This document shows positions 38,205 through 48,044 of a DNA stretch of 64,000 bases, piece by piece. Position 1 is the stretch's first letter. Each line of letters starts with the position of its first letter. This stretch comes from Rhizobium metallidurans (GTDB lineage Bacteria; Pseudomonadota; Alphaproteobacteria; Rhizobiales; Rhizobiaceae). Location of the stretch: positions 1-64,000 of the forward strand of contig NZ_JACIDW010000001.1 in assembly GCF_014196505.1 (NCBI RefSeq), in the 5' to 3' direction. The translations under genes were made by a program, and so were the position numbers. The notes beneath the pieces were generated by a model. That model did no database searches. It worked only from the letters and a program-made list of their open reading frames with translations, and had not been told where the DNA came from.

Positions 38205-38371
38205 GCGACACGCACTCATAGCGTGAATCTTCAGGCATTTTACGAACAGATCACCTTATCGTCATAATCCTGCGGTTGAATTTGATCGCTTGCTAAGACA
38301 AACTGTCATTGCTGGGAAGAGCCGGTTTGCCGGGGACTGTTTCGCTTCGATTCCGGCATAGGAAATACAGG

Positions 38372-38821
38372 ATGAATGCAAAGACACCGAACGCAATCGA
38401 TAGCTATGTGGGTTCCCAAGTCAGAGTGCGCAGGCAGTTGCTGGGAATGAGTCAGGAAAGGTTGGCCGAGCAGATCGGCGTGACGTTCCAGCAAGTGCAG
38501 AAGTACGAAAAGGGAATGAACCGAATCGGCGCCAGCCGCCTGCAGCGCATCGCCGAAGTCATGAACACCACGCCAAGTTTCTTCTTTCAGCAGGACCCGT
38601 CGGAGCCCCTGTCGCTCGCCGGACTGGATCTGACTGTGACGACCGATCCGGTCGCGGAATTCCTTAATTCCAAGGAAGGGCTCGCGCTGAACAAGGCGTT
38701 CATCAAGATCACCGACGTGCAGTTGCGCGAAAAGATCGTGGCGCTCGTCAAGGCGATGGCGCAGACCCAGACCCAGACCCAGGCGGCCTTGGAGAAATCC
38801 GGCACCCCGTCCAGCCAGTAA
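38372..38821 (+). CDS. XRE family helix-turn-helix regulator
   Basis: A 149-residue DNA-binding protein. The HTH (about residues 8-65) reads VGSQVRVRRQLLGMSQERLAEQIGVTFQQVQKYEKG followed by MNRIGASRLQRIAEVM, the conserved form found in many rhizobial XRE proteins such as PraR. A second, helical region follows, and the C-terminus contains QTQTQTQ. It is a stand-alone regulator whose targets are unknown. It is followed by a strong terminator. Confidence 0.88.
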   Translation: MNAKTPNAIDSYVGSQVRVRRQLLGMSQERLAEQIGVTFQQVQKYEKGMNRIGASRLQRIAEVMNTTPSFFFQQDPSEPLSLAGLDLTVTTDPVAEFLNSKEGLALNKAFIKITDVQLREKIVALVKAMAQTQTQTQAALEKSGTPSSQ

Positions 38822-38871
38822 CGAATTTCCCGCCGGCGGCGCATCCGCGCCTCGGGCTGCGTGACATGAAA

Positions 38872-38900
38872 GAAGGGGCGCCGGTTTCGGGCGCCCCTTC
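38872..38900. terminator. Strong hairpin terminator between convergent genes
   Basis: GAAGGGGCGCC at 38872-38882 pairs perfectly over 11 bp with 38890-38900 around a 7-nt loop, followed by TTCG. It lies between the XRE gene and the end of the leftward amidohydrolase gene. Confidence 0.8.
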
Positions 38901-38932
38901 TTCGTTTGGTCATGGATTTCGATACGGGACGA

Positions 38933-40114
38933 TCACGCGTCGAGGTAGCGTTCCGTCAGGCGCGCCCACATCGCCGCACCGGCCGTCAGGCTGTCATCGG
39001 CGAAGTCGTATTTCGCGCTGTGCAGGATCGCCGAGTTCATGCCGTTGCCAAGGCGCAGGAAGCTGCCCGGCTTGTGCTGGAGGAAGTGCGAGAAGTCCTC
39101 GCTGCCTGGGATCAGCGGGCAAAGCGCGACATTGCCCTCGCCAACCAGTTCCTCCGCCACCATGCGGGCGAACTCGGTTTCCTTCTCGGAATTGACGACG
39201 ACGGGATTGCCGTAGGCGTAGTCGATCTCGACGGTCGCGCCAAAGCCTTCGACGAGCGACGTGGTCAGCGCCCGGATGCGCTTTTCGAGGATCTCGCGAA
39301 CCTTCGGATCGAACGAGCGCACCGTCAAGAGCATGCTCGCGCTTTCGGGGATGACGTTGGCCACTTCGCCGGCATGGATGGCGCCGACCGTGACGACAGC
39401 CGTCTGCGTCGGATCGACATTGCGCGAGATGACCGACTGCAGCGAGACGACGAGGTTGCAGGCGACGACGACGGGATCGATCGTCAGGTGCGGGCGCGAT
39501 GCATGGCCGCCCTTGCCCGTGATCCTGATCTCGACCGTGTCGGCGGCCGCCATCAACGGACCCGAACGCATCAGCCAGCTGCCTTCAGGGGCGCCGGGGT
39601 GGTTGTGCAGGCCGAAGATGGCGTCGAACGGGAAGCGTTCGAACAGGCCATCCTCGATCATCGCCTGCGCGCCGCTGAAACCGCCGGCCTCTTCGGCGGG
39701 CTGGAAGATCAGGTTGACCGTGCCGTTGAACTTGCGGGTGCGCGCCAGATATTCGGCGGCACCCAGCAGCACCGTCGTGTGGCCGTCGTGGCCGCAGGCG
39801 TGCATCTTGCCCGGAACCTGGCTGGCATAGGGCTTGCCGGTCTGCTCGGTGATCGGCAGGGCGTCCATGTCGGCGCGGATCGCGATGCTCTTCTTGCCGG
39901 CGCCCTGCGTCATGCGGGCGACGACGCCGTTGCCACCGACATTGCGGGTCACTTCATAGCCCCAACCCTCGAGCTTTTCTGCGACGAAGCGGGCGGTTTC
40001 CGTCTCCTCGAACGACAGTTCGGGATGGGCGTGAAGATGCTGGCGGATGGCGCGCAGTTCGGCGTCCATGGGCTCGAAATCCGAAAGGCGGGCGAAATCG
40101 TTGTCGATGGTCAT
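38933..40114 (-). CDS. M20 family amidohydrolase (N-acyl amino acid/hippurate hydrolase type)
   Basis: A 393-residue metallo-amidohydrolase of the M20D group. Metal-site motifs are HACGHDGHTT near residue 98 and PAEEAGG near 140, followed by GKGGHASRPH and LHNHPG. The dimerisation domain spans about 180-295. It hydrolyses amide bonds of N-acyl amino acids or similar compounds. The start at 40114 has GGAACGG upstream; a further ATG at 40135 is open. It lies downstream of an amino-acid-type ABC importer and probably processes what that importer brings in. Confidence 0.9.
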   Translation of the reverse strand: MTIDNDFARLSDFEPMDAELRAIRQHLHAHPELSFEETETARFVAEKLEGWGYEVTRNVGGNGVVARMTQGAGKKSIAIRADMDALPITEQTGKPYASQVPGKMHACGHDGHTTVLLGAAEYLARTRKFNGTVNLIFQPAEEAGGFSGAQAMIEDGLFERFPFDAIFGLHNHPGAPEGSWLMRSGPLMAAADTVEIRITGKGGHASRPHLTIDPVVVACNLVVSLQSVISRNVDPTQTAVVTVGAIHAGEVANVIPESASMLLTVRSFDPKVREILEKRIRALTTSLVEGFGATVEIDYAYGNPVVVNSEKETEFARMVAEELVGEGNVALCPLIPGSEDFSHFLQHKPGSFLRLGNGMNSAILHSAKYDFADDSLTAGAAMWARLTERYLDA

Positions 40115-40219
40115 GTCCGTTCCAATTCTTTGCATGCGTGGTCCGCTGCCGGCCCCACGACAGGGCCGGCCGGGTCTTCGATTGCATCACGAGCGGCACT
40201 CGGCCGGACGAGCCGGACG

Positions 40220-40995
<776 letters not shown>

Positions 40996-40999
<4 letters not shown>

Positions 41000-41928
41000 T
41001 GGCTTGCCTCCTCTGCGGCGGCGACGGCGGCCGGCTTGGCCGTTGCGCCATTGCGGCGCTCGCTACGGCCGTAATAGGCTTCGATGTAGCTCTGGCCGAT
41101 ATTGAGCACCGAGGTGATGAGCAGGTACCAGATGACGGCGACCAGCAGCATCGGGATGATCTCGAAGGTGCGGTTATAGATCGACTGCACGGAATAGAGC
41201 AGATCGGCCATGGCGATGACGCTGACGAGCGAGGTCGCCTTGATCATGCTGATCAGCTGGTTGCCTGTCGGCGGGACGATCGAGCGCATGGCCTGCGGAA
41301 TGATGATCCGCCACAGCGCCCTGCCCTTGGTCATGCCGAAGGCTTCGGCCGTTTCCGCCTGGCCGCGATCGACGGACAGCAAGCCGCCGCGAATGATCTC
41401 GGCCATGTAGGCCGCTTCGTTGAGCGCCAGGCCGACGATGGCGGCCGTCATCGGCGTGATCACCGCGTTGGTGTCCCAGCTGATGAGCGAGGGGCCGAAG
41501 GGGATGGCGATCGACAGCTGCGGAAACAACGTCGACATGTTGTACCAGAAGATCAGCTGGACAAGCAGCGGCGTGCCGCGGAAGAACCAGATGAACAGCG
41601 AGGCGAAGCCGCTCGCCAACCGGTCCTTCGACATCCGCATGATCGCGATGATCAGGCCGAGCGCGACACCGAGTATCATGGCGATGACAGTCAGGCCAAG
41701 GCTGACATAGAGGCCGCTGATGACGGTCGGATCGAAGAAGTATTGGGCTACGACCGGCCAACCGAAATTCTCGTTGTTGGCGACGATCCAGACGAAATCG
41801 ATGACGACGATGGCGATGACCGCCCAGAGAACGAGGCGTCCCGTTCTGAACGGCGTGTGCGCGGTGACGACGTCGCGGAACTCAGCACCGCCCGAAGGCG
41901 GTGCATTGGTCGTGGTGTTGGTGCTCAT
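40996..41928 (-). CDS. Polar amino acid ABC transporter permease
   Basis: A 310-residue HisM/GlnP-type permease. [16 protein letters not shown] near residue 113 and [20 protein letters not shown] near 170 with [21 protein letters not shown] are family hallmarks. The N-terminus is unusually long for the family (about 25 residues before the first membrane segment). Only one permease gene is present, so it probably acts as a homodimer. Confidence 0.92.
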
Positions 41929-42821
41929 TTGGGAAGCTGCCCGCCGAGATTGAGGCCGGGTTCCTTGATCATGTTGTTCTCAAGGCCCCACTTTTTCATG
42001 ATGGCGGCATAGCTGCCGTCGGCGATCAGGACCTTGATGGCGTCGATCAGGATAGGGCCGAGCGGCGAGCCCTTGGGAACGACGGCGCCCTGGAAGATGT
42101 CCTCGAAGCCGTTCTTCTGGCCGACGCCGGTCAGTTCCAGCTGTCCGTTGGCCTGGCTGACGAAATAGGTGAGCGGCGCCTGCGAGGAGAAGAAGGCGTC
42201 GGCGCGCTTGGAGCGCACGGCGAGGATGGAGCTTGGCTGATCGGTGTAGGACTGGACTTCGACCGGGCCCTTGCCGTCGGCCTTGCACTTGTCGGACTGG
42301 GTCTTGATCACCCGCTCGGCGGAACCGCCGGCCATGACCGAGATGCGCTGGCCGCAGGCGGTGTCGAGCGAGGTGATGCCCTTCGGGTTGCCCTTCTGGG
42401 TCGCGAAGACGACGAATTCCTGCACCCAGTCGACGAAGTCGTTGGATGCTTCGCGGTCCTTGTAGTCGCCAACGGGGCCGAAGGCGAACTGGTAGCGGCC
42501 GGAATTGACACCGGCGAGCAGCGCCGGCAGGCCGCCAACCGTCTCATGCTCGATCTTGACGCCAAGGACGGCGCCGAGTGCTTCGGTGAGATCGGCGCTG
42601 GCACCGGTCATTTCCGTGCCGGTGACGATTTCGTAGGGAGGGAACGAACCGTTGTTGACGGAGATCATCTTGCCGGATGCCTTGATCGCATCCGGCAGTC
42701 TTGCATTCAGTTCGGCATTGAGCGCCGGCTTTGGCACGGCCGCATCCTGAGCCATCGCGGCACTGGAGGCCACGGCGCTTGCCAGAACGAGGTAGGTCAT
42801 TTTCTTCAGCAACATGTTCAT
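41925..42821 (-). CDS. Amino-acid-type ABC substrate-binding protein
   Basis: A 298-residue periplasmic binding protein (family 3 type) with a signal peptide to about residue 24 (LVLASAVASSAAMAQDA). The ligand-domain landmarks are FPPYEIVTGTEMTGASADLTEALG and LDTACGQRISVMAGGSAERVI. Its stop overlaps the permease start, so no intercistronic hairpin exists here, unlike the other importers of the window. The ligand could be an acylated or aromatic amino-acid derivative, judged from the amidohydrolase. Confidence 0.9.
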   Translation of the reverse strand: MNMLLKKMTYLVLASAVASSAAMAQDAAVPKPALNAELNARLPDAIKASGKMISVNNGSFPPYEIVTGTEMTGASADLTEALGAVLGVKIEHETVGGLPALLAGVNSGRYQFAFGPVGDYKDREASNDFVDWVQEFVVFATQKGNPKGITSLDTACGQRISVMAGGSAERVIKTQSDKCKADGKGPVEVQSYTDQPSSILAVRSKRADAFFSSQAPLTYFVSQANGQLELTGVGQKNGFEDIFQGAVVPKGSPLGPILIDAIKVLIADGSYAAIMKKWGLENNMIKEPGLNLGGQLPK

Positions 42822-42855
42822 TCCCCTTTATTGATGCTGTCGTGGTTGCATGCGT

Positions 42856-43830
42856 TTAGGCGGTGGTACGGCTGCCGTCGGTATCGAACGGGAAAAGCTC
42901 GAGCGGCGTCATTTCGCGGGCAAGAATGCCCTGGGCGTGCAGCTCGGCCGAGAAATCGGCGATCATCTTCTCGTTGGCGGCGAGACCGTTTTCATCCCAG
43001 TTCGCAGGGAGTTCGAGGGAGGTCTTCAGAAGCTCGTCGAACATCCACGGCGACGTATCGGCATATTTGCGGCGCTTGCTCAGCCACATCCGCTGCGATT
43101 CCTCGATCAGCTGGCTCAGCTCGGCGATAATCCAGGGGTTCTCTTCCACGATCTCCGCCTTGATGCCGATGAGGTGCATGCCGGGTACATATCCCACCTC
43201 GTCGAAATATCGACGCTCGGCGCTACGGAAATCGGCGAGAACCTGCCGGAAAGGTGAACCATTGGCAAAATAGCCGTCCGGCATGAACGGCGTGAAGATC
43301 GCGTCGAGCTGGCCTTCGCGCAGCAGATCGACCATCGGGCGTTCGCCGGGGGCGGCCTCGATCCGGCCGGGGCGACCGAAGCCGTCGAGCCGATCGACAA
43401 CAGGATGCGCTTCCGTCAGGCGGCCAGCATACCACATCGCGTCCTCCACCTGAACGCCTTCGCGGCGCAGGGCGGCACGCGTCCAGGTGTTGCCGGAATC
43501 ACGCCAGCCGGTGACGCCGATGCGCTTGCCTGCAAGCTGCGACAGCTCAGTGATCGGGCTGTCCTTCATGGTTATGATGCAGCGATGGCGAAAGCCGCGC
43601 ATGATGAAGTTCGGAATGCCGACGACGCTGTGATCGCCATCGTAACGCAGCTGGGTATAGCGACTGAAGGACATTTCGGCCGCGTCACAGGTGTCGCTCT
43701 TGCCGACATGCGAGACCAGGGTGCCGATGCGCTCGACCTTGACGTCGAGCTTCGACGACGAGACGTCGCCGAGAATGAGAGGGGTCATGTAGTCCCAGTC
43801 GCGAAGGGCAAGGCGAAGTGTGATCGGCAT
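42856..43830 (-). CDS. Cytoplasmic PBP2-fold protein, 4,5-dihydroxyphthalate decarboxylase-like
   Basis: A 324-residue protein without signal peptide. RLALRDWDYMTPLILGDV at the N-terminus, EMSFSRYTQL, the GKRIGVTGWRDSGNTWTRAAL segment near residue 110 and GQLDAIFTPFMPDGYF recall the periplasmic-binding-protein type 2 fold used by 4,5-dihydroxyphthalate decarboxylase-like proteins. The role may be a decarboxylase or a soluble binding protein. It is the first leftward gene after the MocR regulator and precedes the ABC binding-protein gene by 34 bp. Confidence 0.72.
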   Translation of the reverse strand: MPITLRLALRDWDYMTPLILGDVSSSKLDVKVERIGTLVSHVGKSDTCDAAEMSFSRYTQLRYDGDHSVVGIPNFIMRGFRHRCIITMKDSPITELSQLAGKRIGVTGWRDSGNTWTRAALRREGVQVEDAMWYAGRLTEAHPVVDRLDGFGRPGRIEAAPGERPMVDLLREGQLDAIFTPFMPDGYFANGSPFRQVLADFRSAERRYFDEVGYVPGMHLIGIKAEIVEENPWIIAELSQLIEESQRMWLSKRRKYADTSPWMFDELLKTSLELPANWDENGLAANEKMIADFSAELHAQGILAREMTPLELFPFDTDGSRTTA

Positions 43831-43870
43831 CTGCATTCACTCTCAAAATTTCTTGTATGGCGCATCGTTA

Positions 43871-43916
43871 AATGTTCAAATAATACTGATCAAATGTTAT
43901 TACGTTATTGAACATT
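43871..43916. promoter_or_regulatory. Inverted repeat AATGTTCAA, candidate MocR operator
   Basis: AATGTTCAA at 43871-43879 and TTGAACATT at 43908-43916 are perfect reverse complements. A third partial copy (AAATGTT at 43892-43898) is in direct orientation to the left one. They occupy the 102-bp AT-rich gap between the divergent PBP2-fold and MocR genes. An operator role is inferred. Confidence 0.6.
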
Positions 43917-43932
43917 AAATATGGTGTAAAAA

Positions 43933-45261
43933 ATGAGCGATAGTCGGGACGCATCCTGGTTTGCCCAAAAAATAACCGATCGGACAATTCGCGGCATCGC
44001 GCTCGAGACCAGCGCACTGATCAGGGGCGGAGCGCTCCCGGTCGGCACCAAGCTGCCGGCCATTCGCGACCTGGCATTCGCGCTCGGCATCAGCCCGGCC
44101 ACGATCTCCGAAGCGTGGAGCGAGTTGCGGCGCCAGAAGATCATCAGCGGTCGCGGGCGCAACGGAACATGGGTGAGCGGCGACCGCTTCGTCGCCAAGC
44201 CCGAGCGGCTGGCGAGTTCCGGTAACTATGGCGAGGACGTGCTGAACCTGACGGCCGCCGTTCCCGACGTTACGCTTCTGCCGAGGCTCGAGCGTGCGAT
44301 GGCCTATGGCGCATCCGCCGAAAACCTGAACAGCTATGAGCGCAACCGCATTCTGCCCGAACTCGAAACGGCGGTAAGAGAAACATGGCCCTATGAGCCC
44401 GAGGCGTTTCTCGCCACCAACGGCGGCTACAACGCCGTCTACACGCTGATGAACGCGCTTGTCATGCCCGGTGCCGCGGTCGCGATCGAAAATCCCACGG
44501 CGATGCGCCTGCTCGATATCCTCGAGGATCGCGGCGCGCGTGTCATCCCGGTCGAGTGCGACCATGAGGGCCCGCTGCCCTCGTCGTTGCGCCAGGCGAT
44601 GGCCTATCGCCCGGTCGCCTTCGTCTTTCAGCCACGCATCCATTCGGTCACCGGCCAGACCGTGACTGCCTCGCGCATGCAAAGCCTGGCCGAGGTGCTG
44701 CGCGATGCCGACACGCTGATCGTGGAGGACGACGGTGTGGGCGACATTTCCGATGCGCCGAGACAATCGATGGGCGATATCTTCCCTGACCGGGTGATCC
44801 ACATCTTCTCGCTGTCAAAGACCCATGGCCCGGATTTGCGCCTGGCCGTCCTTTCCAGCTCGCGGCCGATCGTCGAGCAGATCCAGTCGTTCCGCAGCTT
44901 CAGCGCCGGCTGGACGAGCCGCATCCTGCAGGCGGCGGGCGCCTGGCTGATCCGCGACCCGGCCACGCAGGAGACGGTGCGGACAGCGCGCGCGATATAT
45001 GCGCAGCGGCGACATGACCTGGTGCAGGCGTTGCGCGATCGAAACATAGACGCGGCCCATGGCGCCGGCCTGTCGGCCTGGGTGCCGGTCTCCTCGGAGC
45101 CCTTCGCGATGGTGACGCTTGCAGCACGCAGGATCGCCGTGCATCCCGGCACGAAATTCTCCCTGCTGCCGGGAAACTACCTTCGCGTGGCGACCGCCAC
45201 CTTGTCCGATCGCTGCATCGAGGTTGCGGATTCGATCGCACTTGCGGCGTCGCACGATTGA
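43933..45261 (+). CDS. MocR-type regulator (GntR HTH with aminotransferase domain)
   Basis: A 442-residue fusion regulator. The N-terminal winged helix (about residues 15-80) contains LPVGTKLPAIRDLAFALGISPATISEAW. The rest is a fold-type I aminotransferase domain with the PLP lysine in HIFSLSKTHGPDLRLAVLSS near residue 297. Such regulators sense an amino compound through PLP. Divergent position makes it the likely controller of the amidohydrolase/ABC cluster and of itself. Confidence 0.92.
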   Translation: MSDSRDASWFAQKITDRTIRGIALETSALIRGGALPVGTKLPAIRDLAFALGISPATISEAWSELRRQKIISGRGRNGTWVSGDRFVAKPERLASSGNYGEDVLNLTAAVPDVTLLPRLERAMAYGASAENLNSYERNRILPELETAVRETWPYEPEAFLATNGGYNAVYTLMNALVMPGAAVAIENPTAMRLLDILEDRGARVIPVECDHEGPLPSSLRQAMAYRPVAFVFQPRIHSVTGQTVTASRMQSLAEVLRDADTLIVEDDGVGDISDAPRQSMGDIFPDRVIHIFSLSKTHGPDLRLAVLSSSRPIVEQIQSFRSFSAGWTSRILQAAGAWLIRDPATQETVRTARAIYAQRRHDLVQALRDRNIDAAHGAGLSAWVPVSSEPFAMVTLAARRIAVHPGTKFSLLPGNYLRVATATLSDRCIEVADSIALAASHD

Positions 45262-45311
45262 TCGGCAGACGCAGCGATACCCGTGTGACCGACCATCGCC
45301 TGGCGTGAAAG

Positions 45312-45494
45312 TCAGTAGCTGCACGTCCAGTTGTTGGTCGGCCTGAACCCATCGGCGCAAGCCGGGTTCACCGACGTTCGAGGATTATAGTAGTTGTCCG
45401 CCGCGTTGTAGTTGGCGCCGGTCGTGCATGCGGACGCCAGCACGGCCAGAATTATCACTGCTCCGGCTGATACGAACCTGTGAACCGCGCGCAT
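45312..45494 (-). CDS. Very small lipoprotein, unknown function
   Basis: A 60-residue lipoprotein precursor: VSAGAVIILAVLASACTTG holds a lipobox with Cys at residue 23. The 38-residue mature part is rich in Asn and Tyr (NYNAADNYYNPRTS), with two cysteines in PACADG and NWTCSY that could form a disulfide. No domain recognised. It stands alone between MocR and the mannosidase cluster. Confidence 0.7.
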   Translation of the reverse strand: MRAVHRFVSAGAVIILAVLASACTTGANYNAADNYYNPRTSVNPACADGFRPTNNWTCSY

Positions 45495-45724
45495 TAGACT
45501 TCCTCACGATGGCTTTCACTTCATCGGAAAATGCTTTTCCGCGGCGGCAAATGCAAGGCCCCAAACCGCGCATGCCCTCATTGTCGCCACGCGTGCACCC
45601 TCGCGCACATTGCCACCTGCTTGACACAAAAGAAAAGTGACTTAATCTAGTCGGCGGATCGGAGGAGATCCGCTGTTGTGGAGGCAGCGGCTCGGATGGG
45701 ATCCTGAATCGGGAGGAAAGACTG

Positions 45725-47026
45725 GTGAAGAACAAGGCAATCATGCTCGCCCTTCTGGCGGGTTCGTTCCTGGCCGCGCCTGTTGTCGCGGCGGCTCAGG
45801 ACCTGATCACGGGCGACATCGTCGGCAAGGCCGATGCGCCCAACAAGCTGATTTTCCGCATGACCACCGACGGACCGCGCAACAACGAGCCTGCTTATGC
45901 CGAGGGCTACAGCAAGCTCTTCAACGACTTCATCGCCAAGCGTCCGGACTGGCAGATCGAGCTGCAGATGATGTCGGGTGATATCGGACAGGAGCAGGCC
46001 CGCATGCTCGAGCAGGCGAAGTCCGGGTCGGCGCCCGATTGCGCCGCGGTCGATTCCTTCGTGCTGCCGCTCTTCAAGAAATCCGGCGTGCTGCAATCCT
46101 TCTCGCCGTACTTCAGCAAGGAAGAGATCGGCCAGCTGTTTCCCTTCATCCGCGAGGGCATTACCGGCGACGACGGCAACATCTATGCCTGGTGGTGGTC
46201 GACCGACCTGCGCGTCCTCTACCGCAACAAGGAAATCGTGCCCGACGCGCCGCAGACCTGGGACGACCTGAAGAAGGCGGCGCTGCGTTCGGTAGACGAG
46301 GGCATGGAGGGTATCCTTTTCAACGGCAGTCGCTACGAAGGCACGACCTTCGACTGGCTCGCCAACTTCTGGGGTCAGGGCGGCAAGCTGGTCGACGATC
46401 AGGGCAAGCCGATCTTCGGCGAAGGCGACAACCGCGAAAAGTTCATCAAGGCCGTGAACTACTACCGTGATCTGGTGGAATCGGGTGCGGCACCCAAGCG
46501 CGTCGCGACGCTCGGCAGCTATGACGACTTCAATGCCGCCGCGGCCGCCGGAACGACGGCGCTGTTCGTCGGCGGCAACTGGCAGTACGCGCAGTTGAAG
46601 ACCGCGCTCGACGAGGAGGAATTCGCGAAGTGGACCTTCTCGCCGCTCCCCGGCCCGACCGCCAATGAGCGCTCGACCGGCACCGGCGGCTGGACTGTCG
46701 CCGCCTTCAGCAAGGATGCCGCCAAGGTGAAGGCCTGCGCCGACCTCGCCCGCGAAATCTACATGGGCCCGGCCAACGCGCTGCAGGAACAGCTGCCGAC
46801 GCGCGCCGATCTCTACGAGAAGTACGAGGTGTTCTCGACGCCGGCGAACAAGACCTTCGCCGAGGCGCTCAAGGTGGGACAGGCGCGGCCGGGGGCCGCC
46901 GTCTATCCCGAGATATCGAACCAGATCCAGATCATGATGGGCAAGGTGCTGACCGGCACCCAGGCGACGGAAGCCGCCGTCGATGAAGCCTTTACCGCCT
47001 CGCTCACCGCCTTCAAACGGAGCTGA
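45725..47026 (+). CDS. CUT1 sugar ABC transporter substrate-binding protein (mannosidase cluster)
   Basis: A 433-residue extracellular binding protein (family 1) with signal peptide MKNKAIMLALLAGSFLAAPV cut near AAAQDL. Landmarks are QARMLEQAKSGSAPDCAAVD, DLRVLYRNKEIVPDAPQTWDDL and the C-terminal SNQIQIMMGKVLTG. The GTG start at 45725 follows GGGAGGAAAG. It begins an operon leading to two permeases, an alpha-mannosidase and a ROK regulator, so the ligand is probably a mannoside. Confidence 0.9.
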   Translation: MKNKAIMLALLAGSFLAAPVVAAAQDLITGDIVGKADAPNKLIFRMTTDGPRNNEPAYAEGYSKLFNDFIAKRPDWQIELQMMSGDIGQEQARMLEQAKSGSAPDCAAVDSFVLPLFKKSGVLQSFSPYFSKEEIGQLFPFIREGITGDDGNIYAWWWSTDLRVLYRNKEIVPDAPQTWDDLKKAALRSVDEGMEGILFNGSRYEGTTFDWLANFWGQGGKLVDDQGKPIFGEGDNREKFIKAVNYYRDLVESGAAPKRVATLGSYDDFNAAAAAGTTALFVGGNWQYAQLKTALDEEEFAKWTFSPLPGPTANERSTGTGGWTVAAFSKDAAKVKACADLAREIYMGPANALQEQLPTRADLYEKYEVFSTPANKTFAEALKVGQARPGAAVYPEISNQIQIMMGKVLTGTQATEAAVDEAFTASLTAFKRS

Positions 47027-47033
47027 GCTGATG

Positions 47034-47070
47034 ATCGGTGGCGCGGGGCAACCTCACCCGCGCCACCGAT
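47034..47070 (+). other. Intercistronic stem-loop after mannosidase-cluster binding protein
   Basis: A perfect 14-bp stem (47034-47047 with 47057-47070) and 9-nt loop start 8 bp after the binding-protein stop. It is the strongest of the hairpins found after binding-protein genes in this window. Confidence 0.8.
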
Positions 47071-47111
47071 GACGGAATGCCATCGTCAATGACAGATGAC
47101 CGGACGGATCG

Positions 47112-48044
47112 ATGACCAATCTCAGCATTGCCGCCGAGACTGCGCCTACCGGAAGCAGGCTTGCGGCGCGAAAATTCTACCCCTCGCCCGCGCCCTGGCT
47201 GATGCCGCTGATCCTGGTTCTCGGGATCTTCTATCTCTACCCGCTGATCGACGTCTTCCGCCTTGCCTTCACCAACATATCGATCGTCGGCAACGACGAG
47301 GAATACACGCTGCGGACGATCGCCAACACGCTCTCCAAGCCGGAATTGCTGCAGATCCTCTGGGTGACGCTTGTCTTCACCGCCTCCAGCGTCGTTGCCC
47401 AACAGGTGCTGGGCCTGTTCATCGCACAGGTCGTCGTGCGCAGCGAAAAACGGGGCCTGTTCGGCTCGACCATCGTGCGCACCACGGCGCTGGTCGCCTG
47501 GGTGGTACCCGGGATAGCCGGCGGCATCATCTGGAAGATGCTGTTCAACGAAGCGCCCTTCGGCGGCCTCAACAGCCTGCTCAGGATGCTCGGCGCCTCG
47601 CCCGTTCAGTGGCTGTCGGATCCGAACATGGTCATGTGGTCGGTCGTCATCTCCAACGTCTGGCGCGGAACGGCTTTTTCGATGGTCGTCATGTACGCCG
47701 CCATCAAGGCGATCGACCCGGAGCTCTACGAAGCCGCCGAAATGGACGGCGCCAATCCCTGGCAGCGGATGATCTACATCACCCTGCCGCAGTTGCGCGC
47801 GGCGATCCTAGTCAACATGATCCTGATCACCATCCAGACGCTGAACACCTTCGATGCGATCATCTCGCTGACCGGCGGCGGCCCGGGCCGGGCGACGGAG
47901 GTGCTGTCGCTCTATACCTTCAACGTGGTTTTCAGGAATTACGACCTGGCGGCAGGCGCGGTTCTGTCGATCCTGATGCTCGTCATCAGCCTCGGCCTGG
48001 CGCTCGTCTACGCCCGCTTCCTGCCGAAGGGAGAACCCCAATGA
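47112..48044 (+). CDS. CUT1 sugar ABC permease (MalF-like)
   Basis: A 310-residue permease with about six membrane segments. The docking loop ELYEAAEMDGANPWQRMIYI near residue 208 matches the EAA pattern, and LTGGGPGRATEVLSLYTFN is typical of CUT1 subunits. It overlaps the next permease by ATGA. No ATPase gene belongs to this operon. Confidence 0.92.
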   Translation: MTNLSIAAETAPTGSRLAARKFYPSPAPWLMPLILVLGIFYLYPLIDVFRLAFTNISIVGNDEEYTLRTIANTLSKPELLQILWVTLVFTASSVVAQQVLGLFIAQVVVRSEKRGLFGSTIVRTTALVAWVVPGIAGGIIWKMLFNEAPFGGLNSLLRMLGASPVQWLSDPNMVMWSVVISNVWRGTAFSMVVMYAAIKAIDPELYEAAEMDGANPWQRMIYITLPQLRAAILVNMILITIQTLNTFDAIISLTGGGPGRATEVLSLYTFNVVFRNYDLAAGAVLSILMLVISLGLALVYARFLPKGEPQ

